From: Geothrix oryzae | Lineage (GTDB): Bacteria > Acidobacteriota > Holophagae > Holophagales > Holophagaceae | Direction: 5' to 3' | Length of the DNA stretch: 64,000 nucleotides | NCBI RefSeq assembly: GCF_030295385.1 | Contig: NZ_AP027079.1 | Coordinates: forward strand, 1,426,001 to 1,490,000 | Part shown: positions 35,319 to 41,703 of the stretch, one piece after another | Layout of the letters: the number at the start of each line of letters is the position of its first letter | Numbering within the stretch: the first letter of the stretch is position 1 | Position numbers and translations under genes: made by a program | The notes under the pieces: generated by a model | Databases searched by the model: none | Told to the model about the DNA's origin: nothing | What the model saw: only the letters and a program-made list of their open reading frames with translations

Positions 35319-36644
35319 CTAGAAATTCACCTGCAGGCGGAGACTGGTGAAGGCGAAGTCATCGTTCACGATGCCGCCGTAGACCCCCTTGGGCTTGGCG
35401 TTCTCGTTGTTGTCCACCTTCGTGTAATCCATCATCCAGCGGATGTTCTTGTTCATGTAGTAGGTCAGGCCGAGGCTCATGTTCTTCGCCACGCCGCCCT
35501 TCACCGCATCCAGGGCCGTCAGATCGTCCTGGTCCATCTTGCTGTAGCGCGCCACCACTTCCCAGGCGCCGTTCTTGGAAGGCACCACCTTGCCGAAGAG
35601 GCCGTCGCTGACCTCGTAGGTGCGCTGGCCGCCGAAGACCCACGACACCTGGCCGTAGTAGGTGGCGAAGCTGTGATCCACCACGCTGGCCAGGGCGGCG
35701 GCGCCAGTGCCGACCGCGGCGCGGCGGTAGACCTTGGTCTGCTGGTACTCGCCCTGCCAGGAGAACGGACCCCAGACGCCCGCCAGCTCGGCGCCGTACT
35801 GCTTCCAGTTGTCCACATTCGAGATCTTCGCGTTCAGGAACTTCGCCTTGCTGATCTTCCCCGCCTCGGGTCGGCCGGAGAGATCCACCACATACTGCAG
35901 GCTCGCCAGGGGGGTGAGCGCCGTGGTGCTGTAGTCGGCGTTGGGCTTGCGGTAGGTGGTGGCCACGCCTAAGTGCACGGCCTTGGTTTCCGAGACGAGC
36001 ACGGGCGCGACGGTGAATCGGCCCGCGTAGCCCCAGCCCTGGTCCGAGCCGTTGGCGTCGAGGGAACCCGCGTTGTTCGTGTCGTCAATGGCCTGGCCGA
36101 AGAAGTTCAGCTTGGTCTGCCAGCGCTCGCCCCAGGTCTGGTAGGCGATGCCCACATGCCGGTCGGGCGTCCAGACATCGCTGTACGAGCGCTCTGTGAA
36201 CCAGATCGCGTTCGAGGAACTGAGTGTGTCAAAGCCGAAGGGGGCCTTGAACTGGCCCACCTGGATCAGCGTGTTCTTGAAGCCCTGGTAGCCCACCCAC
36301 ATGTCCTTGATAGAGGCGGTGCTGTCGGCGAAATCGTAGTCACCCTCGCCCAGCCAGTTCTTCCCGAAGGTGGCCTTGAAGCTGATGCGGGCGCGGCGCA
36401 GTTGGGTGCCGTTCGCCAGGCGGTTTTCGTTGCCGTTGAAGAAGACGGAATCCAGGTGGAAGCGGCCGCCGAACTTCACGGTGAATCCGCTGTCCTTGGC
36501 GTCGTCCTTCCTGGTCTCGAGCTTCGTCAACTTTTCGATCTTCTTCTCGAGATCGGACAGGCGCTGGTCCGTGTCCGCCGAGGTCTGGGCGAAGAGCGGG
36601 CCGGCCATCAGGGCCAGGGCCAGGGGGGAGATGAGAGCTTTCAT
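35319..36644 (-). CDS. OprO/OprP-type phosphate-selective porin
   Basis: 441 residues. A signal peptide (MKALISPLALALMAGPLFAQ) is followed by a short coiled coil (DQRLSDLEKKIEKLTKLE) and then a 16-strand-type barrel ending in the outer-membrane C-terminal aromatic LRLQVNF. Internal hallmarks of the phosphate/pyrophosphate-selective porins: FKATFGKNWLGEGDYDFAD, QVGQFKAPFGFDTLSSSNAIWFTERS and WEVVARYSKMD. It should let inorganic phosphate or pyrophosphate cross the outer membrane. Start ATG 36644 has AGGAG 8 bases upstream. It is the first gene of operon A, 101 bases from a sigma-54 promoter. Confidence 0.9.
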   Translation of the reverse strand: MKALISPLALALMAGPLFAQTSADTDQRLSDLEKKIEKLTKLETRKDDAKDSGFTVKFGGRFHLDSVFFNGNENRLANGTQLRRARISFKATFGKNWLGEGDYDFADSTASIKDMWVGYQGFKNTLIQVGQFKAPFGFDTLSSSNAIWFTERSYSDVWTPDRHVGIAYQTWGERWQTKLNFFGQAIDDTNNAGSLDANGSDQGWGYAGRFTVAPVLVSETKAVHLGVATTYRKPNADYSTTALTPLASLQYVVDLSGRPEAGKISKAKFLNAKISNVDNWKQYGAELAGVWGPFSWQGEYQQTKVYRRAAVGTGAAALASVVDHSFATYYGQVSWVFGGQRTYEVSDGLFGKVVPSKNGAWEVVARYSKMDQDDLTALDAVKGGVAKNMSLGLTYYMNKNIRWMMDYTKVDNNENAKPKGVYGGIVNDDFAFTSLRLQVNF

Positions 36645-36744
36645 GGGTTCGCTCCTAGGTGAGCTTGAACGCAGGTCACGCGGGCCTGCCGGTGGGGGAG
36701 TAGATGTGTCGCCCCTGGCGTGGACCCGGGGCCGTTTCTTCAAC

Positions 36745-36760
36745 AGCAAGCCCCGAGCCA
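36745..36760 (-). promoter_or_regulatory. Sigma-54 (-24/-12) promoter of operon A
   Basis: On the minus strand: TGGCTCGGGGCTTGCT, matching TGGCACG-N4-TTGCW with one mismatch and exact GG-N10-GC spacing. It lies 100 bases upstream of the porin ATG. Fourteen bases upstream is a GGTTAATTT box (36774-36782, plus-strand reading) that recurs at the same offset at the second promoter and may be a bending-protein site. Confidence 0.85.
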
Positions 36761-36836
36761 TTCTCTACCAGAAGGTTAATTTCTTTGATTGCCTTTAGAT
36801 AGGACATCGACATCCGTACTGCGGCAATGGCTTTGC

Positions 36837-36869
36837 GCGGAATCTCGCACACCCCATGCGGGGTTCCGC
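36837..36869. promoter_or_regulatory. 33-bp palindromic activator site of operon A
   Basis: Arms GCGGAATCTCGCA and TGCGGGGTTCCGC around a 7-base centre. It lies 77 bases upstream of the sigma-54 element, so its centre is near -120, where bacterial enhancer-binding proteins act. The same 33-bp element with the same spacing occurs at 41671-41703. Confidence 0.8.
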
Positions 36870-36901
36870 TCGCGGAAAGGGCGGGGGCCCCTGGGTCGGC
36901 A

Positions 36902-37705
36902 TCAGCGCGGCGAAGGGCGCCCAGCCTCCACCCAGGCCGCCAGCAGGAGGTCGCCGGTGCGTTCGGCGGATCGCCGGAGCTGCCGCTCAGCCACCGCCTT
37001 CTGCTCGTGCCATGGGCCTTCCTCCGCCGAAGGGGACCTTCGGAAGCCTTGTCGGAGGGGTGCCGAGTCCGCCGCCAGCAGGGCTGGCACGAGGGCATGA
37101 CTCTCGACCACCCAGCTGGACACAGCGCGGGGAAGATCCGCGGGCACCGCGGCCAGGCGGAGATCGGGGAGGCTCTCGACGCCCTGGCGCAATAGATCGA
37201 TCTCCCAGCGCCGGTGCACGCCCTTCTGCCCGGTCAGCTTGCCGTTCCGGTTCCGGGTGGTGTGGAGGGGCACCTGGGCATCGGCGACATAATGGCAAAG
37301 CCATCCGCTGGCCGTCACCACCGCCTCGGGCCGCCTCGACTGGAAGGCTTCCACGAGGAGGGCGTACCGCTCGGCGATCACCCAGGGGAGCTGACCGCTC
37401 TGCTCGAAGGCCCAGGCACTCACCTGGCTGCGGGCTTTCGCGGCGGTCAGCGGCACCTGGGCGGCGCCCCCATAGGTTTCACTGTAGATCCGGTGGCGGC
37501 CGACTTCAGCGGGATCCTGGTCCTTCCATAGGTCTGGCTCCAATGCGGCCAGGAGAAACTCCGGCTCCCGCCCGGCATACCAGCTCTGGAGGCCAGGCGG
37601 CAGGGTGGAGAGAGAGGCCTCCGCGGCCAACCGGTGGCCTTCCGGTCCCCAGGGCAGCAGAGGCAGGCCCGTGGCCAGCAGAAGGGCTGTGACCGACGGC
37701 CTCAC
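36902..37705 (-). CDS. Exported S1/P1-nuclease / zinc phospholipase C-like enzyme
   Basis: 267 residues. After a signal peptide (VTALLLATGLPLLP) the mature protein would begin with W-G-P-E-G-H-R, like the N-terminal Trp and His zinc ligands of S1/P1 nucleases. Other expected ligands: EPDLWKDQ, and HYVADAQVPLHTTRNRNG with HRRWE (H-x3-D plus H-x3-E). S1/P1 enzymes cleave single-stranded nucleic acids to 5' nucleotides; the related zinc phospholipase C cleaves phospholipid headgroups. Both release phosphate-containing products. Start is GTG 37705, overlapping the preceding stop (GTGA) and preceded by AGGAAG; a longer ATG frame to 37759 lacks support. Last gene of operon B. Confidence 0.8.
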   Translation of the reverse strand: MRPSVTALLLATGLPLLPWGPEGHRLAAEASLSTLPPGLQSWYAGREPEFLLAALEPDLWKDQDPAEVGRHRIYSETYGGAAQVPLTAAKARSQVSAWAFEQSGQLPWVIAERYALLVEAFQSRRPEAVVTASGWLCHYVADAQVPLHTTRNRNGKLTGQKGVHRRWEIDLLRQGVESLPDLRLAAVPADLPRAVSSWVVESHALVPALLAADSAPLRQGFRRSPSAEEGPWHEQKAVAERQLRRSAERTGDLLLAAWVEAGRPSPR

Positions 37706-38226
37706 GGCTTGGCTTCCTGGTCGGACGCCGGACCCGGGGGCAGGGGCCGCTGGCGACATTCCTCCAGGCCCGGCGTTCCGCCGCCGGGCTTGACCCGGAG
37801 CACCCAGAAGCGATCGAACCCCGCAACTTCCGGAAAGGCGTCCGGGTGCCCCAGGGCGCCCACCAGATCCGCGAGGGTGTCCGAGTGGCCGCAGACCACC
37901 ACGACCTGACCCGCATGCTGGATGAGAAGGTGTCGACCGAGCGCGCCCTCGCTTCCCCGTTCGTAGACTCGGATCGGAAGACCGAGCTGCTGCGACAGGG
38001 GCGTCAATGTCTGCTGGGTGCGGATCAGGTTCGAGGCGAACAGCGCCGTCGGATGGTAGGCCGCCAGATCGCAGGGAAGTGCGTCCGCTCGGCGACGGCC
38101 CTGGGCTGACAGCAGGGCGGTATCGCCCCGGTGGGCCTTCTCCGCGTGCCGGAGGAACACGACCACCGTGTCTTGGGCCCCAAGGGCGAGGCTCAGGATC
38201 AAGGAGAGCAGCAGGGACCGGAGCAT
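37702..38226 (-). CDS. Exported histidine phosphatase (SixA/RHG type)
   Basis: 174 residues. Signal peptide MLRSLLLSLILSLALGAQ, then the phosphoacceptor FLRHAEK (R-H-A instead of R-H-G, as in the SixA subgroup), the second Arg in SNLIRTQQT and the second catalytic His in VVCGHSDTLADL. The mature domain is short, as in SixA-like phosphohistidine phosphatases, but export suggests a periplasmic phosphomonoesterase. AGGAGG lies 6 bases before the ATG. It is coupled to the following nuclease-like gene by a 4-base overlap. Confidence 0.88.
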   Translation of the reverse strand: MLRSLLLSLILSLALGAQDTVVVFLRHAEKAHRGDTALLSAQGRRRADALPCDLAAYHPTALFASNLIRTQQTLTPLSQQLGLPIRVYERGSEGALGRHLLIQHAGQVVVVCGHSDTLADLVGALGHPDAFPEVAGFDRFWVLRVKPGGGTPGLEECRQRPLPPGPASDQEAKP

Positions 38227-38244
38227 GGGGGCCTCCTACTGGAA

Positions 38245-38271
38245 GGGGGGAGCGATAAACTCGCTCCCCCC
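38245..38271 (-). terminator. Intercistronic hairpin
   Basis: Perfect 11-bp stem GGGGGGAGCGA / TCGCTCCCCCC with loop TAAAC, between the Cache-domain gene and the histidine phosphatase gene of operon B. It has no T-run. Confidence 0.5.
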
Positions 38272-38298
38272 GGGGATCAGCCTGGCTGGAGGACCCGG

Positions 38299-38748
38299 CT
38301 AACCTTCGTACATGCCGCAGCAGATGACCATGCCGCCCTGGAAAGCGACCAAGGTCCGTTTCACCTGGGTCTGCATGTTGGCGGGATTGATCTTCGTCTC
38401 CTCGACCCAGCCGCCACCCTTCTTGCGGGCGAGGCCGATCCGCTCCTGGATGTAGAGCTTTCCGGATTTGTCCTTGGCGGCGAACTGGTTGCCGCCCACT
38501 TCCTGGGTCTTCTTGCCGTGGCCGATGACCTTGCCGTCGAGATCGTAGACCGTGAGGTAGAGCCGCTTGGTCTTCTGGACATTGAACCGCCCGATGGGGC
38601 GCGAGACCTCGTTCAGGAAGGCATCACGGGAATTCGCCTTGACGAAGCTGACGGCCTCCTTCACGAAGGCCTCGACCTCCCGGGTGTCCTGGGCCACCAG
38701 GACGGGACTGACCAGGGCGATGGGCATGAGCCAATGGGTGACTGACAT
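38299..38748 (-). CDS. Exported single-Cache domain protein
   Basis: 149 residues. Signal peptide (HWLMPIALVSPVLVAQ), then one Cache-type domain: an N-terminal helix VEAFVKEAVSFVKAN, LYLTVYDLDGKVIGHGKKTQEVGGNQFAAKDKSGK, and GGGWVEETKINPANMQTQVKRTLVAF, all typical of single Cache ligand-binding modules. Here the domain stands alone, with no membrane anchor or signalling module, so it may be a soluble periplasmic binding protein that reports ligand to a sensor. ATG 38748 has AGGAG 8 bases upstream. Confidence 0.82.
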   Translation of the reverse strand: MSVTHWLMPIALVSPVLVAQDTREVEAFVKEAVSFVKANSRDAFLNEVSRPIGRFNVQKTKRLYLTVYDLDGKVIGHGKKTQEVGGNQFAAKDKSGKLYIQERIGLARKKGGGWVEETKINPANMQTQVKRTLVAFQGGMVICCGMYEG

Positions 38749-38771
38749 GGGCACTCCTGATGACGCGGCGA

Positions 38772-39569
38772 TCACTCGCCCAGGTTCTTGGCGCCGGCCC
38801 AGCGGTACAGGCGGGGGTTGCCCTTCTCGTCCAGGGCCCGCTTGTCGGCCTCGGTGACCACGGACCGCTCGTAGTCGAGGGCCGCATCCCCGATGAGCCG
38901 GATAGCCTCGGCGCGCCCCTTGAATCCGGGGGAACTCAGGATCAGGTTGCCCTTCTTGTCCCGCCCCTTGTACGAGGTGAACCAGGTCTTCAGGATCGTG
39001 GTCGCCCCGGGGAACTTCGCGTCCAGTTCGTCCACACTCTTGCAGCTGGCGAAGGGGCTGCCTTCCAGGACGAGAATGACCTTGTCGTCAATCTCGCCGC
39101 CATCCACGAGGCTGAGGATCCCGATGGGCCGGGTCTTCACCACGGATCCGGTGGGAATCGCGGAGCCAAGCACCAGGACATCCACGGGATCGCCATCGCC
39201 GCCCTTTTCCTTGGAGAGGATGGTGCGGGGGATGTTGCCGTAGTTGCAGGGATAGCCCAAATACTGGACGAACCGGGGCGCGCCGTTCTTCTGCTCCAGC
39301 TCGATGAGGCCGGTCTTGATGCTGACTTCGTACTTGGCTGTGCTGCCCGCGGGGATCTCGATCACGGCGTTGACCGTACCATCCACATTGTGGGTGTCAT
39401 AGCCCGTGAAGAAGTTCTTCTCCCCCTTGAGCACGGAAACCTGCGGGGTTACCCCGGGCCCAGGTTCGGCGCCGGATAGAGGAAGGGCGCTCAGTCCCCA
39501 GGTCGCGGAAAGGGCCAGGCTCAGTCCGAACAGGGTGGCAACGGTCTTTTCTAGCGGTGTCTTTCTCAT
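38772..39569 (-). CDS. ppa: Exported family I inorganic pyrophosphatase
   Basis: 265 residues. The core matches soluble family I pyrophosphatase: AVIEIPAGSTAKYEVSIKTG, YPCNYGNIPRT and the metal-binding signature DGDPVDVLVLG, followed by GGEIDDKVILV. All catalytic aspartates of the signature are present. Unlike the usual cytoplasmic enzyme of about 175 residues, it starts with a clear signal peptide (VATLFGLSLALSATWGLSA) and has extra residues at both ends, so it should hydrolyse pyrophosphate in the periplasm. It is the third gene of operon B. Confidence 0.9.
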   Translation of the reverse strand: MRKTPLEKTVATLFGLSLALSATWGLSALPLSGAEPGPGVTPQVSVLKGEKNFFTGYDTHNVDGTVNAVIEIPAGSTAKYEVSIKTGLIELEQKNGAPRFVQYLGYPCNYGNIPRTILSKEKGGDGDPVDVLVLGSAIPTGSVVKTRPIGILSLVDGGEIDDKVILVLEGSPFASCKSVDELDAKFPGATTILKTWFTSYKGRDKKGNLILSSPGFKGRAEAIRLIGDAALDYERSVVTEADKRALDEKGNPRLYRWAGAKNLGE

Positions 39570-39617
39570 CTCTGCTCAACTCCTTGGAATGGTTGGAAGG
39601 CGCGGTCCAGACATGCC

Positions 39618-40475
39618 TCAGGACGGATCGTCGTTGTTGGCCGCCTTGGGCTTCTTGGCCTTCTTCCCCTTCACGGGCTCGGCCTTGGGAGCGCGAGCCT
39701 GAGCCTTCGGTGCGGCGACGGCGGGCTTGGCTTCGGCCTCTTCGACCTTGGCCGCGGGCTTGGCGGCCTTGGGGGTCGCCGGTGCCGCGGGCATCACGAT
39801 GAGGTGCGGCCGGCTCTTCTTGGCCGCATCGTCATAGGCCACATCAGGTCGCTTCAGACTCTCTTCCCGGATATCCTCGGGCGCGTATTCGAGCAGGTAG
39901 AACACCGGGCCCCAGGTGGCGGAACCCGGATCCACAACCTCGCGGATCAGCGCGGCGGCATTCACCAGCTGCTCGGGGGTGCGGTCCGCGTTGTTCTTGG
40001 AATACCGGCCGGACTTGTTGTTCACGGTGAAGGTGTTCGTGCCCTTGTCGTAGAGGATCTCGCCGCTGATGCGGCCCATGCCGCCCGCCAGGGCCGAGAC
40101 ATGCCCGTAGTTCTCCGTGGTGCCGGGCTTGCGCTTGGACTTGTCCTCGGGTCGGTAGAACCCCTTTTCGTAGGTGCGACCTAGGGGATGGGCGGCTTCC
40201 TGGATGATGCCCACGCGGCCTTCCGCATCAATCACCCAGTTGTACGGCGCGTGCTTGGGATTCAGGATGCCGGGGTGATCCTTCGTGGCCACCTGGAGGT
40301 AGGGGTTCAGCAGGACCTTTCCGCCCTTGTCGGCCTCGTAGTGCTTGATGTAGGCGGGCTGCTGGAGGGTGCCGTACTGCTTGTCCAGAAGGTCGGGATC
40401 CTGGCCGCCGAAGGCGGGGAGGAAGGTGCAGACCAGGGCTGTCCGCAGCAGGGATGGGGTGAGCGACATTCGCAT
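39618..40475 (-). CDS. Exported protein of unknown function with Ala/Lys/Pro tail
   Basis: 285 residues. Short signal peptide (LLRTALVCTFLPAFGG), then a globular domain of about 190 residues with distinctive blocks: YIKHYEADKGGKVLLNP, NWVIDAEGRVGIIQEAAHPLG, YEKGFYRPED and ENYGHVSALAGG. No cysteine or metal motif is obvious. The last 65 residues are a repetitive A/K/P/E-rich tail (PKAAKPAAKVEEAEAK and similar), which could bind cell wall or polyanions such as polyphosphate. I do not recognise the family. It sits between the secreted CYTH-like gene and the pyrophosphatase. Confidence 0.75.
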   Translation of the reverse strand: MRMSLTPSLLRTALVCTFLPAFGGQDPDLLDKQYGTLQQPAYIKHYEADKGGKVLLNPYLQVATKDHPGILNPKHAPYNWVIDAEGRVGIIQEAAHPLGRTYEKGFYRPEDKSKRKPGTTENYGHVSALAGGMGRISGEILYDKGTNTFTVNNKSGRYSKNNADRTPEQLVNAAALIREVVDPGSATWGPVFYLLEYAPEDIREESLKRPDVAYDDAAKKSRPHLIVMPAAPATPKAAKPAAKVEEAEAKPAVAAPKAQARAPKAEPVKGKKAKKPKAANNDDPS

Positions 40476-40517
40476 CGCGGGGGTTCTCCTTCGAAAGGGG
40501 TGAATGGGGGCCCTTGG

Positions 40518-41471
40518 CTACTGACCGATGGGCCGCTTCATGAAGACGCGCACCTTGGATCCGCCCCACTTGCCGTCATCGGCGAGCGCCAGGCCGGCCA
40601 GGTCGCCGCGCAGGACCTTGCTCAGGAACCGTTCGCCCTGGAGGTGGGTCTCAGGGCTCTCGTAGAGCGTCAAGTCTTCGTATCCGTAGGAAAAGTCGTA
40701 GAGGAAGATCGGGCCGTCTTCCTTCATCGCCCAGCCTTCCATGGAGACGCCGCAGGGCTCGGTGCCCGGCAGCACCACATAGCCCGGGCGGACTCGGTAG
40801 GAGTAGGCCTTGCTCGAAACCAGGCGCGTCTGCGCCGGCAGGCCGAGCTTCAGCAGCTCGGGCATGTACTTCCCGAAGTCGCCCAGGGTGAGGCTCCCGA
40901 GGTCGTCCAGTGGCACCGAGAAACTGGCGCCCTTCTCGATGTAGCCCACGAGCTGGCCCTTGGGGCCGGGCCCGACATTGTCCTGGCACTCCTGCTCGCC
41001 CTTGACGCCCACCACTTCCAGGGGCGCGGCCAAGGTCTTGGCCAGTTCCTCGTGGATGGCCTTCACGGTCACCTTGCCGTTCGCGTCGGCGATGCCGGCC
41101 TTGTATTTGGTGGTGATGCGGATGAGGTAGCCCCGCTTCCAGAGGGCCTGGTCCGCCGTGTCCAGATACTCTTTGGTGGTCATCTCGACCTTGAGCGGAG
41201 CCTTCTCCTTCTCGGTGACCGTGAAGCCCTCCTTGGCGGCGGCGGCCTTCACCTGGGTCCAGACGGCCTTGAAGGCCTCCGCGGGTGTGCCCTTGGCCTT
41301 GGCGGGATCCACGAGGAATTTGTATTCCCGGCCGCTCACTTCCTCGAGCTTGGGGGCGGGGTTGGCGGCGATCTTCTGCTTGAAGAGCGGCGCGGGGTCG
41401 TCCCCGGCCGTGACCAGGGCGCCGGTCGCGGCCACCAGGGCCAGAAGCAGGTTCCTGAATGGCTTGATCAT
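40518..41471 (-). CDS. Exported CYTH-like protein
   Basis: 317 residues. Signal peptide (LLLALVATGALVTA in outline) followed by a domain resembling CYTH: REYKFLVDP as the opening strand, KVEMTTKEYLDTADQALWKRGYLIRITTKYK (the Y-x-D-T-x-D-x-x-L-x-x-x-G-Y-x-x-R pattern), GKVTVKAI, and a closing SMEGWAMKEDGPIFLYDFSYG. The first Glu of ExExK is not present. Being exported, it could bind or cleave extracellular triphosphate or polyphosphate. GGGAGG precedes ATG 41471; a longer frame to 41573 overlaps the promoter. First gene of operon B, 108 bases from its sigma-54 promoter. Confidence 0.75.
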   Translation of the reverse strand: MIKPFRNLLLALVAATGALVTAGDDPAPLFKQKIAANPAPKLEEVSGREYKFLVDPAKAKGTPAEAFKAVWTQVKAAAAKEGFTVTEKEKAPLKVEMTTKEYLDTADQALWKRGYLIRITTKYKAGIADANGKVTVKAIHEELAKTLAAPLEVVGVKGEQECQDNVGPGPKGQLVGYIEKGASFSVPLDDLGSLTLGDFGKYMPELLKLGLPAQTRLVSSKAYSYRVRPGYVVLPGTEPCGVSMEGWAMKEDGPIFLYDFSYGYEDLTLYESPETHLQGERFLSKVLRGDLAGLALADDGKWGGSKVRVFMKRPIGQ

Positions 41472-41578
41472 GGCGCGTGCCTCCCTATGGCTGGGTCGCC
41501 CCGGGGCCAGCCCAGGGCGCATTCCGGATGGATTGAGCACCATCCGCCCCCGGACGGGCCGAGGATCAGACAAGGTCG

Positions 41579-41594
41579 AGCAAGGGTCGAGCCA
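41579..41594 (-). promoter_or_regulatory. Sigma-54 (-24/-12) promoter of operon B
   Basis: On the minus strand: TGGCTCGACCCTTGCT, with exact GG-N10-GC spacing and one mismatch to the consensus. It is nearly identical to the operon A promoter. The GGTTAATTT box is at 41608-41616, again 14 bases upstream of the promoter. Confidence 0.85.
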
Positions 41595-41670
41595 TTCCCG
41601 ACCTTGTGGTTAATTTATAGCAATTCACCCAATTACGCAGGCCGGCGTGGGCGGCCTGCGGTGCACCTGA

Positions 41671-41703
41671 GCGGAATCCCGCACCCTCAGTGCGGGGTTC
41701 CGC
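41671..41703. promoter_or_regulatory. 33-bp palindromic activator site of operon B
   Basis: Arms GCGGAATCCCGCA and TGCGGGGTTCCGC, 12 of 13 positions paired, 77 bases upstream of the sigma-54 element. It directly abuts the stop codon of the sigma-54 activator gene. It could also fold as an RNA hairpin after that gene, but it has no T-run. Confidence 0.8.

Noticed and set aside
41671-41703. The palindrome after the response regulator gene as an ordinary Rho-independent terminator
   Set aside because: It lacks a T-run in either direction, and the same 33-bp element with the same spacing occurs before the other sigma-54 promoter, which fits an activator site better. A dual role is not excluded.
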